IMG/VR virus record: IMGVR_UViG_3300044684_000363
Location: 1 to 29,429 of that record
Source of the DNA: a virus
Strand: one strand, 5' to 3'
DNA: 29,429 nt
The position numbers and the translations under genes were made by a program. The notes under the pieces are model-generated. The model saw only the letters and a list, made by a program, of their open reading frames with translations, was not told the DNA's origin and searched no databases. Shown in pieces: positions 6,306 to 13,680 of this stretch; the stretch's first letter is position 1; the number at the start of each line of letters is the position of its first letter.

Positions 6306-7421
6306 CTACATTTTTCTCAAGCGTGCTTTGATTCGCGCGGTAAACCTAGCAGCTCCGGTGGCTTTTGCGCTGTCAACCAACTCCAGAAGAGACTTGCGAT
6401 TTGGGTATTCGTCTGGGTCACGGTCATCAGGCAGCTCCACCACCTTCGTAGTCCAAAACTCAGCCAATCGCTCCGCCTCTTCATACGCTTTGTCAATGGC
6501 ATCCCGGTCCCAAAGGAACACCATCTCTTCCGCGTCGGTAGCAAGAAGCATCGCAAGCTGATGAGGGCTGATGGAGGTACCGAAGGATCCAACACCACCA
6601 GTAATGCGCCCGGTGCCAAGGGCCATGGTTGAGAACGTATCCTCCACAATCACAATGCGGCGGCAGCTCCGCGAGCGATCGTAGTTGTACAGCATATAGC
6701 TCGTCTTGGAGCCCTTCGGATACCGCACCTTCTTCGGTCTCGAGCGCTTCTTCCCTTCACAGTGTGAACACGTCTCACCGTCCTCATCGCGCCCGTCTCC
6801 ACCACACGTCTCGCATACCGTAATTGGAGGCTTTTTCTTCATGTAGCGAGCGTGAAATGACACGAGACGCCCATCCTGCACAACAGGTACGATGAGGCGT
6901 TTTCTGTAGAACCCCTCTTCAGTCCACCCCAAGTCGTAACGAATCGCCTGAGCCCGGCTGATACCACGCTCCGCAAAGTATGGTGGTAACTCATCAGCCT
7001 CAAAGGCTGGGATGAATCCTTGTGGCAACGAGACTGTTGGCAGCTCCACCTGGTCTGCGTCTTCACGTGAGTCATCAGCGGCAAGCGCTTTCAGCACGCG
7101 GTCAACTTCTTGGCGAAGATTGACTGTGGCGCCCGCGCTATGGTCCTTGAGAATTTCGATAACACGTATAAGATTGCAGTTCTCAAGGATCTGGATGAGA
7201 CCAACCACGTCCCAGCCCTTCCTACAGTAGTAGCAAGTTGATACTCGTTTTTCCGTGTTCACCCACAGTCGCTCAGTTTTGTCACAGACCGGACATGTCA
7301 ACGCGTACTCGTTGCTGCCGTACTTCTTCGGTTTCCGCGGCTCTTGGTGGATGTACGAGTAGAGGTCAAACGCCTTCGCCAGGCGTCCGATGAAAGAGCG
7401 AGGTGGGGTCACTGCTCTCAT
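6306..7421 (-). CDS. DnaG-type DNA primase
   Basis: 371 residues from ATG 7421, which overlaps the upstream stop as ATGA; an in-frame ATG at 7475 lacks a good SD. Residues 43-66 hold a four-Cys zinc ribbon (CPVC then CYYC), the template-binding domain of DnaG-like primases. The TOPRIM core has IVIVED with the catalytic Glu at about 260 and FLWDRD with Asp305/Asp307, and DDRDPDEYP follows. Between them, residues 203-221 form an extra zinc knuckle, CETCGGDG and CSHCEG, of DnaJ type. It would make RNA primers for lagging-strand synthesis with the DnaB-type helicase encoded just upstream. It is shorter than bacterial DnaG and lacks a helicase-binding tail of usual length. Confidence 0.88.
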   Translation of the reverse strand: MRAVTPPRSFIGRLAKAFDLYSYIHQEPRKPKKYGSNEYALTCPVCDKTERLWVNTEKRVSTCYYCRKGWDVVGLIQILENCNLIRVIEILKDHSAGATVNLRQEVDRVLKALAADDSREDADQVELPTVSLPQGFIPAFEADELPPYFAERGISRAQAIRYDLGWTEEGFYRKRLIVPVVQDGRLVSFHARYMKKKPPITVCETCGGDGRDEDGETCSHCEGKKRSRPKKVRYPKGSKTSYMLYNYDRSRSCRRIVIVEDTFSTMALGTGRITGGVGSFGTSISPHQLAMLLATDAEEMVFLWDRDAIDKAYEEAERLAEFWTTKVVELPDDRDPDEYPNRKSLLELVDSAKATGAARFTARIKARLRKM

Positions 7422-7693
7422 GCGTTGAATAGGCGCTTCTTGATACGAGCGCAGATGGCGTCGAACACGTCGCATCCGGCTGATGACTTCAAGGCCTCTT
7501 TGTGCGCCTGCAGCAGCTCCACACGTTCCTCTGGTGTGAGGAGGAGTTTGAACTCGTCGAATGCCCGCTGCGCCGAATCCTGATACGGTTTGAGGTGCAC
7601 CGGAGCTTTAGCCACATAGCGCTCGAATACCCTGAGAAGCGGGTTGCGCCACAGTGGTACCCTTGACGACGAAAATGCGCATGCACGTGCCAT
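7418..7693 (-). CDS. Unknown helical protein, 91 residues
   Basis: Not recognised. Mostly helical and basic, with LTPEERVELLQAHKEALKSS in the middle and a basic end. Its ATG follows the TAG of the zinc-ribbon gene with no gap, and its stop overlaps the primase start as ATGA. Position between helicase and primase suggests a replication accessory role; that is inference. Confidence 0.55.
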   Translation of the reverse strand: MARACAFSSSRVPLWRNPLLRVFERYVAKAPVHLKPYQDSAQRAFDEFKLLLTPEERVELLQAHKEALKSSAGCDVFDAICARIKKRLFNA

Positions 7694-7930
7694 CTACTTC
7701 CTCTTTCTCTCCTTGCACGTGTCAAAATGACACGTGCGTCGTTCCCGCCGTAGTTTGATATCCTGTGGGGTCACGCGTCGTGCTTTCGCGTTCACGATAA
7801 CCCAAGGACCATTCAAAGGTCTCAGCGGTTTCCCTAAGAATGTTATCGGTGCCACGTCAAATGCCATAGGCTTACCACCAGGCCCCTCAGCCCATTCAAT
7901 TTCGTGACCACAGTCTTTACAAGTTGCCAT
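7694..7930 (-). CDS. Small zinc-ribbon protein
   Basis: 78 residues. The N-terminus MATCKDCGHEIEW is a typical zinc-ribbon knuckle. A second Cys pair, CHFDTC, is near the C-terminus and is followed by a KERKRK basic tail. The central part is a short beta-rich region (PMAFDVAPITFLG). It lies one base after the helicase stop and abuts the next gene. The role is unknown; many phages carry such DNA- or protein-binding ribbons within replication blocks. Confidence 0.65.
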   Translation of the reverse strand: MATCKDCGHEIEWAEGPGGKPMAFDVAPITFLGKPLRPLNGPWVIVNAKARRVTPQDIKLRRERRTCHFDTCKERKRK

Positions 7931-7931
7931 A

Positions 7932-9230
7932 TCACGCCGCCATCATAGCTTGACGAGCCCAGTTAACACGGCACGGAGCCAACTCAAATTCTGATAACCC
8001 ATAGCGACTCTTTGCCACAAACCAGCGTGCTCGACGCTTCAGCTTTTCTTTCTTCGTCTGGCAGAGCGCAATCATCAGGTCTGCCACGTTCGCCTTTTTG
8101 ATCGACTCCGCCAAGTCCGCCATCGTAATGATGGGCTTTGTGAGAGCTTCGCGTGTGGTCTGTGAAGCCGTCCACACCACCAGGTTGTGCCGCTTAGCCA
8201 GCGCACGCAATTCGCGGTAGGTGAGGCCAGCCTCTTCGTACGTGCTGTCGTAGAACTTGGACGGAGTGATGAGATCAGCGTAGTCAATGATGACTACGTC
8301 TGGGACAAACCCACTCGTAGAGGCCAGCAGCTTGATGCAGGCCTCAATACCGGCAACGGTGACGGAGTCGAACTCCTTGATGACGAGACATTCCCCAAAC
8401 TGTCGCCCAATCTCATCCGCGCGCTTCCAGATGCGCTTACGGTAGCGTTTGTTCTCCAAGTCATTGAGGTCCACCAGCGACAACGCAGCGTCATATCGGT
8501 CCTGCATGTTCTCTTCGCTCATCTCATTGATCGAGACGTGAAGAACCTTGTTGCCCGCGATGATGGCGTTCTTGCCGATGTGAACCAATGACGCTGTCTT
8601 GCCGCGTCCTTGAGGTGCAATTACCGTGTTAATGGTTTTACGCGGAACACCCTTGTACTTGAAGTGTTGATCGAGGTTTGGGATGCCTGTTGGGATTCCC
8701 CGCTGAAGAGGGAGCCGACGGCGCTGGAGACGCTGCTTACGGTCGCGCACGTAGAAGTGACCCAGACTCCCCATGCCGATGTTCTGAATCGTCTGACCTT
8801 CAGCGAAGAGCTTGTCGATGTCCTCCCACTGATGCTTCTCGAGCGCGTCAAGAAGGTCCAAGATACGAACCTTGGTGTCCTGGTGCTTGACGAAGTTGTA
8901 GAATTCCTCTTTTACGTAATCACGGTCCACAACAGGACGGTCAATCTTCGAGATGAAAGACCGGCTCAGCTCTCGGTCTTCTCCACGGAAGATTTTCGCC
9001 TTCAACGCACGCCGATGGTAGTTGATGAGCGCGTCCTTGCGCATCGGCGTACCATGGGACTGGACAAAACGAGCAACAGTACGAACAACCCAGCGGTGAA
9101 TCTTGTTCTCGAAGAGGTCAGGGTCGATGTGGCTCGCGATCGTCAGCTGAAAATCTTTGTCAGCGAAAAATGTCTTCACCATTTTAGCTTGGAAGGGTCT
9201 GTCATATTCAAACTGAGGCTTTCGGTCCAT
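7932..9230 (-). CDS. Replicative DNA helicase, DnaB type
   Basis: 432 residues from ATG 9230, which shares a TGATG junction with the preceding remnant; a GTG at 9242 is in frame but less likely. The N-terminal 150 residues are helical, like the DnaB N domain. The RecA-like core begins near RGIPTGIPNLDQHF, with Walker A APQGRGKTA at about 205-213, INEMSEE as the strand-2 glutamate region, Walker B VVIIDYADLI at about 312-321, VVWTASQTTREA as motif H3/sensor, and FVAKSRYG near the end. It should unwind DNA 5' to 3' ahead of the fork as a hexamer and work with the primase downstream. The Walker A loop is GxxRGKT rather than the usual GxGKT/S form with a second Gly. Confidence 0.87.
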   Translation of the reverse strand: MDRKPQFEYDRPFQAKMVKTFFADKDFQLTIASHIDPDLFENKIHRWVVRTVARFVQSHGTPMRKDALINYHRRALKAKIFRGEDRELSRSFISKIDRPVVDRDYVKEEFYNFVKHQDTKVRILDLLDALEKHQWEDIDKLFAEGQTIQNIGMGSLGHFYVRDRKQRLQRRRLPLQRGIPTGIPNLDQHFKYKGVPRKTINTVIAPQGRGKTASLVHIGKNAIIAGNKVLHVSINEMSEENMQDRYDAALSLVDLNDLENKRYRKRIWKRADEIGRQFGECLVIKEFDSVTVAGIEACIKLLASTSGFVPDVVIIDYADLITPSKFYDSTYEEAGLTYRELRALAKRHNLVVWTASQTTREALTKPIITMADLAESIKKANVADLMIALCQTKKEKLKRRARWFVAKSRYGLSEFELAPCRVNWARQAMMAA

Positions 9231-9388
9231 CACGCTGCCCACGTGTCACCATTTTTGATGTAAACACGCCCGTAGCCTCGTTCCTTAGGAAGGGCTTTTC
9301 CGCCAACGATGGCCTGTTTTCCACCGCACCAAAGCCAACAACCCCTCTTCTGTTTTCTGACTCGAGCCCAGAAGCGCTTCGCCGTCAT
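9230..9388 (-). pseudogene. Truncated HNH endonuclease remnant
   Basis: 52 residues from ATG 9388 (ATGA overlap with the gene upstream). MTAKRFWARVRKQKRGCWLW...GYGRVYIKNGDTWAA matches the N-terminal part of phage HNH homing endonucleases, which usually read RFW.KV....CW.W.G...GYG...NG....AHR and then the HNH catalytic half. Here the stop falls just where AHR should begin, so all catalytic residues are missing, and the next codon belongs to the helicase. It is probably a decayed intron-less homing gene, or a small protein kept for another use. Family assignment rests on this short pattern. Confidence 0.6.
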
Positions 9389-9567
9389 TGCTGCACCAGC
9401 TTCTCCGCGTACTGGTTCAAAAGCTGAAGAGTAGCGAGTGTACAATAGGACAAGCTGAGCTGGGCTGCGGTGCTCGCAGACGCAGCTTGCATCTTCGTCT
9501 CCAGCTGACGCCGCTCTCGTGCAAGGCGCAACGACGTATGTGACCGATTGCGGTCAAATAAGGGCAT
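9385..9567 (-). CDS. Small helical protein, 60 residues
   Basis: Not recognised. One long helix is likely (LRLARERRQLETKMQAASASTAAQLSLSYCTLATLQLL), with no membrane-length hydrophobic run. GGAG lies eight bases before the ATG. The stop overlaps the HNH remnant start as ATGA. Function is unknown. Confidence 0.5.
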   Translation of the reverse strand: MPLFDRNRSHTSLRLARERRQLETKMQAASASTAAQLSLSYCTLATLQLLNQYAEKLVQQ

Positions 9568-9582
9568 TTACGTGTCTCCGAT

Positions 9583-9717
9583 TTATCGGTCGATATTGTC
9601 CCAACGGCCTAGGCGACGGAGCGTCACCACGATGGCAGTCACGGGAATGCTGAAAATGAGCAAGGCCACCAAAAGCGGAGGAACAGCAATATACGTAATC
9701 ACGTCATCACGAGTCAT
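9583..9717 (-). CDS. Tiny single-pass membrane protein, 44 residues
   Basis: ATG at 9717 follows TTGAGGAGGGAGCT, one of the best SD sites in the window, and TAA is at 9583-9585. Residues 8-31 form a clear membrane segment (TYIAVPPLLVALLIFSIPVT plus AIVV). It is preceded by a short acidic head (TRDD) and followed by a basic tail (LRRLGRWDNIDR), which predicts N-out/C-in orientation. Function is unknown: a small holin, an exclusion protein or a replication membrane anchor are possible. SD, exact gap filling and hydropathy support it. Confidence 0.68.
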   Translation of the reverse strand: MTRDDVITYIAVPPLLVALLIFSIPVTAIVVTLRRLGRWDNIDR

Positions 9718-9727
9718 AGCTCCCTCC

Positions 9728-10546
9728 TCAAATCGCCAAATCGCCGCTCGCAGCTATGAAGCGGTGTTTCACATTCGCCCAAACGCCTTTGTGTCTCAAA
9801 AACTCTCGCGTAAACTCCTGAGGCAACTTCAACAGTACCCGCATTTCAGAGCACTGGTGAAACAGAGCAAGACTCGCCAGCTTGTCCAACTCGATCTCGA
9901 AGTTGCTGTGAGCAGCTTTCACCGTCCGCCGCAGCTTCCGGTCATCCAGCTCAGACTGGAACTCGAGGTAGCTCGTCACAGCACTGGGTCCGGCTAGATG
10001 CGCCGGCTGCGGAAGGAGAGGGCGTCGTGCCCTGATTGACAGACGGTCGAATTTGAGGAACTGGGCTTCGACGAATTGTTGTGGTTCCGCTTTCAGCTCC
10101 TCACATGTTTGCGCGGCCCGTCTAAACGCCAGCTTGACAGACGTGGGTTGTGTCTTCCACGCTGGGATGCCTTTTCGGTAGAATTCAAACTTGCTACCAC
10201 GCGGTGCAAGATGTTCGTAGTACAGGCGATGCAAACGACGAGCAAGAGGGTTCTTGCTCTTCTCCTCTGCCACTTCAGGTTTGTATCCCTCGTCCAAGAA
10301 ACCGACGAAGTTGGAGCACCGCGAGTTGATCAACTCCACCACGAATTTGCGAGCGTCCTGGCTAAGCTTGAATCCGCCCGCCTTCTTCATCACAAGCTTC
10401 CGCAGCAACAACCAGTTCAGGGTGGTCACCACCTGGTCTTCCCGCAATCCTGAAAAGCCAGCTACCCATTTGGTGTCACGAATACGAGGACCGTGCATTG
10501 TTGCGAGCGCTTTCACGGTTCGTGAAACCATGTTCTCGTCAACCAT
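9728..10546 (-). CDS. Unknown protein with possible winged-helix N-terminus
   Basis: 272 residues, no family recognised. Residues 7-70 have a helix-helix-recognition helix-wing look: VSRTVKALATMHG, then VAGFSGLREDQVVTTLNWLLLRKLVMKK, then GGFKLS. The rest is basic and helical without catalytic motifs. AGAGG precedes the ATG. It sits between an SF2 helicase and the DnaB-type helicase, which would suit a DNA-binding replication factor or helicase loader. No Walker motif is present, so it is not a DnaC-type loader. The winged-helix reading is inference from pattern. Confidence 0.5.
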   Translation of the reverse strand: MVDENMVSRTVKALATMHGPRIRDTKWVAGFSGLREDQVVTTLNWLLLRKLVMKKAGGFKLSQDARKFVVELINSRCSNFVGFLDEGYKPEVAEEKSKNPLARRLHRLYYEHLAPRGSKFEFYRKGIPAWKTQPTSVKLAFRRAAQTCEELKAEPQQFVEAQFLKFDRLSIRARRPLLPQPAHLAGPSAVTSYLEFQSELDDRKLRRTVKAAHSNFEIELDKLASLALFHQCSEMRVLLKLPQEFTREFLRHKGVWANVKHRFIAASGDLAI

Positions 10547-10590
10547 CGCTGCCTCTACTCACGTTGTACACGAAGCGGGAGGCTACAGGC

Positions 10591-10791
10591 TCAGCGTTTT
10601 CCGAACTTCATCTTGGGTCGTGCAACATCCTCTGGCACGAAGGCAGTGATGAACTCCTCACCACCCTTCAAGTCAAAGGTCTCGCGCTCGTCGAAATGAA
10701 ACGTCGCTGCTTCAGGGCGTCCAAGCGGATCGCTACTGGTCACTTTGAGGACCACCAACACGTACTTCTTACCTTTGACCGTGAGTTTCAT
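10591..10791 (-). CDS. Small unknown protein, 66 residues
   Basis: ATG at 10791 shares TGATG with the end of the SF2 helicase gene and is preceded by GAGGTG. The protein is beta-rich at the start (MKLTVKGKKYVLVVLKVTSS) and has a charged middle (HFDERETFDLKGGEEF) and a basic end. Not recognised. It is coupled to the helicase, so a role in the same process is plausible. Confidence 0.55.
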   Translation of the reverse strand: MKLTVKGKKYVLVVLKVTSSDPLGRPEAATFHFDERETFDLKGGEEFITAFVPEDVARPKMKFGKR

Positions 10792-12251
10792 CACCACACC
10801 TCAAAACCTTCCTTCTCATAACGGCGAACACGAATATCTGAGTGTTCTGTAAGGTAACGGTGAGTGAAGTGCGCGTACTCCGTCATGTGGAGAGTATTGT
10901 CTCCCTTCTTTTTGCGGAGACCACGGCCAATTCGCTGAAGCGTGAGAATCACGCTCTTGAAGTCATCGCCGATCACGAGACCTCGAATTTCCGGGATAGA
11001 TTGGCCTTCTCCAAACACGGGTGACACGATCAATATCTGTGTCTCACCATCGGCAAATCGCTTCTTGGCGTCCTCAATGTCCTCTTCAGACATCTTGCCG
11101 TGCACGAACTCCACTCGCCCAAAGCCATGCTCCTCGAAACGGTCCATGAGCGCGAAGCCGTGCTCATACTCGCGAATCAGGATGAACGTGGGACGCCCCT
11201 TTGCAACGTGCTTCAGAGCGTCACGAACGATCCTCTCATGGAAGTATTTGTTGCGAACGATGCCAGCCTTGTAGACCTCGTCGTAGGTTCCATCGAGGTT
11301 TACTTCATTATCGTGGTAGTCGATAACCTTGCTGATACTCTTCAGCCGAATTTTAGGCTTGGCGCTGAACCCACGCTGGATCAGTTCTTTATTGGTAACA
11401 CGAGCTACCGCGGGTCCGCAGTAGGCCTCCACGTAAGCGCTTCGACCGTCAGAACGGTCAAAAGGCGTACCGCTGAGACCGAATCGCCAATACGCGGAGC
11501 ATTTCTTCACCACTTGCATCCAAGTTTTGGCCGCCGCGTGGTGAACCTCATCCAGGATCAGATGCTGAACAGTTTTCAGATACTTATTGATGGCTTTACG
11601 TTTTGCAGCGCTCCGTGGCAAAAGAGAATTCGTGATAGCGATTGTTATCTGCTTGGGCTCGAACTTCCCACCCTGGATAACACCGATATCGTCAGGCTGC
11701 ATCCCCAAAAAGCCGGCAAGGTCCCGCTTGGCCTGAGCCACCAATTTGCGGTTGGGAACCATGTACAACGTAATAGGGCGCCCTAATGCCTCGATATAGC
11801 CGGCTCCCACGGCTGTCTTTCCCGCATTCGTGGCGAGCTGGCAAATACCGCCACGATGCTCCAAACCGCTGCGTATGGCGTCGAGCTGGTAATCCCGCAG
11901 CTTCACGCCTTTCAGCATGCCTTCAGAAACGCGCTGGAGGGCCTTGGGAGCCTCTTCCACGCATGGTCGTGTGTCTTTGACGCGAACCTTGTACTTCGCC
12001 TTCTTGAGGGCCTTCTGAACGCGCTGGAGCATGCCTGTGGGGAAGGTTCCTGTATCCGCTTTGAAGAGGTGTGTCTTGCCATCCCATTCCGCGGCCCAGT
12101 GGTTCCCACGCATCCGTGCCTGGCGCCGAATATGCTCCGCAGCGGGATTCTCGATCGCGAGGAGTTCGTCCAACTCCGAGAGCGCTTCAAAAGGAACACC
12201 CACCACACGCGCTATGGTGGGGTGGGAAATTTCAATCGTAGCTCGTGGCAT
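10791..12251 (-). CDS. SF2 DNA helicase, UvsW-like
   Basis: 486 residues with the SF2 motifs in order: RDYQLDAI at about 119-126, motif I ATNAGKT at 140-146, motif II DEVHH at 234-238, motif III SGTP at 260-263, a motif V region IVSPVFGEGQSIPEI near 408-422, and motif VI QRIGRGLR at 439-446. Length and layout resemble phage T4 UvsW and related RNA/DNA branch-migration helicases, which remodel stalled forks and recombination intermediates. The first 100 residues are unlike the core and may bind DNA, as in UvsW. GAGGACCC precedes the ATG. A Rad25/XPB-like restriction-type helicase is the alternative, but no nuclease domain is attached. Confidence 0.87.
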   Translation of the reverse strand: MPRATIEISHPTIARVVGVPFEALSELDELLAIENPAAEHIRRQARMRGNHWAAEWDGKTHLFKADTGTFPTGMLQRVQKALKKAKYKVRVKDTRPCVEEAPKALQRVSEGMLKGVKLRDYQLDAIRSGLEHRGGICQLATNAGKTAVGAGYIEALGRPITLYMVPNRKLVAQAKRDLAGFLGMQPDDIGVIQGGKFEPKQITIAITNSLLPRSAAKRKAINKYLKTVQHLILDEVHHAAAKTWMQVVKKCSAYWRFGLSGTPFDRSDGRSAYVEAYCGPAVARVTNKELIQRGFSAKPKIRLKSISKVIDYHDNEVNLDGTYDEVYKAGIVRNKYFHERIVRDALKHVAKGRPTFILIREYEHGFALMDRFEEHGFGRVEFVHGKMSEEDIEDAKKRFADGETQILIVSPVFGEGQSIPEIRGLVIGDDFKSVILTLQRIGRGLRKKKGDNTLHMTEYAHFTHRYLTEHSDIRVRRYEKEGFEVW

Positions 12252-12298
12252 GGGTCCTCGCTCTTGTTATAACCGGCGCGCGAGGCTAAGGGCTGGCG

Positions 12299-12763
12299 CT
12301 ACTTCTGTGAGGCGTCGGCCGTGCGAATTGGAGGAAGCTGCAACGCTGCCGCGAGAGGCTTGCCCTGAGCTTGGTTGACGACGTGGACCTTGGCTTCGAT
12401 GAAACTGACGATGACCTTCTCCAGATCGGAGTCACCGATGCCCAGCACCTGCTTAGCCTCATCGAGACCCTTCTGACCCAGGTGCGTCTTCAAACTCGCG
12501 ATGGCTGCATTTTTCGCGTTCACAGCATTGGTGCCCAGCGGCTGGGAGGGATCAAGCTTGCTGACCACCGTCTGTTCCACCTCCTGCACCACAGTCATTG
12601 CCGTGTCGTCGAGCCGATCGAGGATGCCCCGAACCTGCTCATTTTTGATCTTGCTGTCGATCCACGTATGCAATTTCTTGGTCGCCAACGCCATGAGCGC
12701 GACGAGCACAGGAGACAGCATCTGTAGAGCGGTGACTCCGATCGAGGCCAGTTGCGCTTTCAT
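12299..12763 (-). CDS. Holin-like protein, LLH (superfamily 6) type
   Basis: 154 residues from ATG 12763, preceded by AAGGAG; an earlier in-frame start at 12787 is not needed. Residues 5-27 form one hydrophobic segment (LASIGVTALQMLSPVLVALMAL). A Lys-rich stretch follows, then amphipathic helices with VVQEVEQTVV and FIEAKV. That one-TM plus VEQ...IEA layout is characteristic of the phage LLH holin family. A holin would open the inner membrane for lysis. The adjoining membrane-anchored coiled-coil gene supports a lysis cassette, though no endolysin is seen here. The family call is from memory of the pattern, and a structural membrane protein is possible. Confidence 0.6.
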   Translation of the reverse strand: MKAQLASIGVTALQMLSPVLVALMALATKKLHTWIDSKIKNEQVRGILDRLDDTAMTVVQEVEQTVVSKLDPSQPLGTNAVNAKNAAIASLKTHLGQKGLDEAKQVLGIGDSDLEKVIVSFIEAKVHVVNQAQGKPLAAALQLPPIRTADASQK

Positions 12764-12764
12764 G

Positions 12765-13037
12765 TCACTTCTCCTTTTTGATATCACTGTCGAGAGTCGC
12801 GATATCGCCTCGTATACTTTCCGCTAACTTGTTCAGGCGGTAATTAGTCTCTTCGATTTCAGCGTAGGCTTGTGCGTTCCGAACTTCCGTGTTCGCAAGA
12901 CGCTGCTCCGCCTCTTCTGGCAATCGAGGACGCTCCGGATCTGGAGCCGAGTTCTCGATAAGCATCCGCATGCGGGGAATCGTTTCATCGGGAAGATTCA
13001 CAGGCGTCTTGCGACGGCGGATTGGTAAGGTGCTCAT
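12765..13037 (-). CDS. Small coiled-coil protein next to holin-like gene
   Basis: 90 residues if ATG 13037 is used; it has AGGAGG eight bases ahead. ATG 13061, overlapping the upstream stop as ATGA, would add eight residues and also has a weaker GGAG. The N-terminus is basic and Pro-rich. Residues after about 40 form a heptad-like charged helix (EEAEQRLANTEVRNAQAYAE...NYRLNKLAESI). No signal or membrane segment is present. Not recognised; it may partner with the flanking membrane proteins. Confidence 0.5.
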   Translation of the reverse strand: MSTLPIRRRKTPVNLPDETIPRMRMLIENSAPDPERPRLPEEAEQRLANTEVRNAQAYAEIEETNYRLNKLAESIRGDIATLDSDIKKEK

Positions 13038-13057
13038 TGGGTCGTCCTCCTTTCCAC

Positions 13058-13345
13058 TCATCCCCCACTCCGGCTGCGGTGGATAGCGTCGAGGAGATTC
13101 TGAAGAGCATCCGCTCGTTCACGGTATTTCTCCATCCAGGAGTCAGATTTGGCGATGTAGCGTTCCTGCATCTGAGCCATCTCGTCCCTGTGGCTCTTCG
13201 TCAAAGCCTCCTGCTTCTCCAGAAACTCCTTCTGCATCTTGACCATCGCGCGGTCTTTTTGGATGTAGCCCATCAGCAAGACCGCGCAGATCAGTCCTAA
13301 CGGGCCGTACACAAGCAAAAGCTTCACGATCTCTTCGAGCGCCAC
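13058..13345 (-). CDS. Membrane-anchored coiled-coil protein (spanin- or BhlA-like layout)
   Basis: 95 residues with a GTG start at 13345 after AGGAGGGGGGACC. Residues 6-28 are a membrane segment (IVKLLLVYGPLGLICAVLLM). The rest is a long charged coiled coil (KDRAMVKMQKEFLEKQEALTK...) to the end. N-anchor plus coiled coil is the layout of inner-membrane spanins (Rz) and of BhlA-type holin-like proteins. With a lipoprotein gene nearby, an i-spanin/o-spanin pair is conceivable, but the lipoprotein is longer than usual o-spanins. Function is inferred from layout only. Confidence 0.6.
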   Translation of the reverse strand: MALEEIVKLLLVYGPLGLICAVLLMGYIQKDRAMVKMQKEFLEKQEALTKSHRDEMAQMQERYIAKSDSWMEKYRERADALQNLLDAIHRSRSGG

Positions 13346-13356
13346 GGTCCCCCCTC

Positions 13357-13668
13357 CTAGCCCGCAACAGTGGCGGTGACCTCATACTTCTTTCCAGACG
13401 TGCCAGTAAGCGTGAGTTGCGTGATCGCCCCCTCGAAATCCTGACTCGTGTTCGCAGCAATCGTCGTCGAGATATCGGGATTTGTCGTGGTGTCACCAAC
13501 CGTCTGAGGAAAAATGACCGTCAACGGAGTGGTATCCGTATTCTTGACAGTCAGCCTTCGTGAGAACGTCGGCTTACCACGCGGGTTCACCACTTGAATG
13601 GTCACCTTACCACTGACAGGAAAAGTGCCAGAGGCGAGGTTTACTTGGGGTCCGAAATTGAGGCTCAT
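13357..13668 (-). CDS. Small beta-rich protein, possibly virion-associated
   Basis: 103 residues with alternating beta pattern and Thr-rich composition (SGKVTIQVVNPRGK, LTVKNTDTTPLTVIFPQ, AITQLTLTGTSGKKYEV). There is no signal peptide. AAGGAG precedes the ATG. It looks like a small immunoglobulin-like or jelly-roll fold of the sort used in capsid decoration or fibre accessories. Its location just after the tailspike and lipoprotein genes fits that, but the family is not recognised. Confidence 0.5.
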   Translation of the reverse strand: MSLNFGPQVNLASGTFPVSGKVTIQVVNPRGKPTFSRRLTVKNTDTTPLTVIFPQTVGDTTTNPDISTTIAANTSQDFEGAITQLTLTGTSGKKYEVTATVAG

Positions 13669-13680
13669 GAACGTGCTCCT

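Noticed and set aside
7422-7475. Upstream ATG (7475) for the primase
   Set aside because: It lacks an SD and would extend deep into the preceding gene, while ATG 7421 makes the ATGA junction common here.
8187-9263. Several plus-strand frames opposite the helicase gene
   Set aside because: They lie entirely over a recognisable DnaB-type gene and show no family pattern.
9575-9590. Near-palindrome CCGATTTATCGG as an operator
   Set aside because: It overlaps the stop of one gene and lies near an SD; a single 12-base copy is expected by chance.
12252-12298. GGTTATAACAAG as a promoter
   Set aside because: No matching -35 element at usable distance; gap of 47 bases contains only an SD otherwise.
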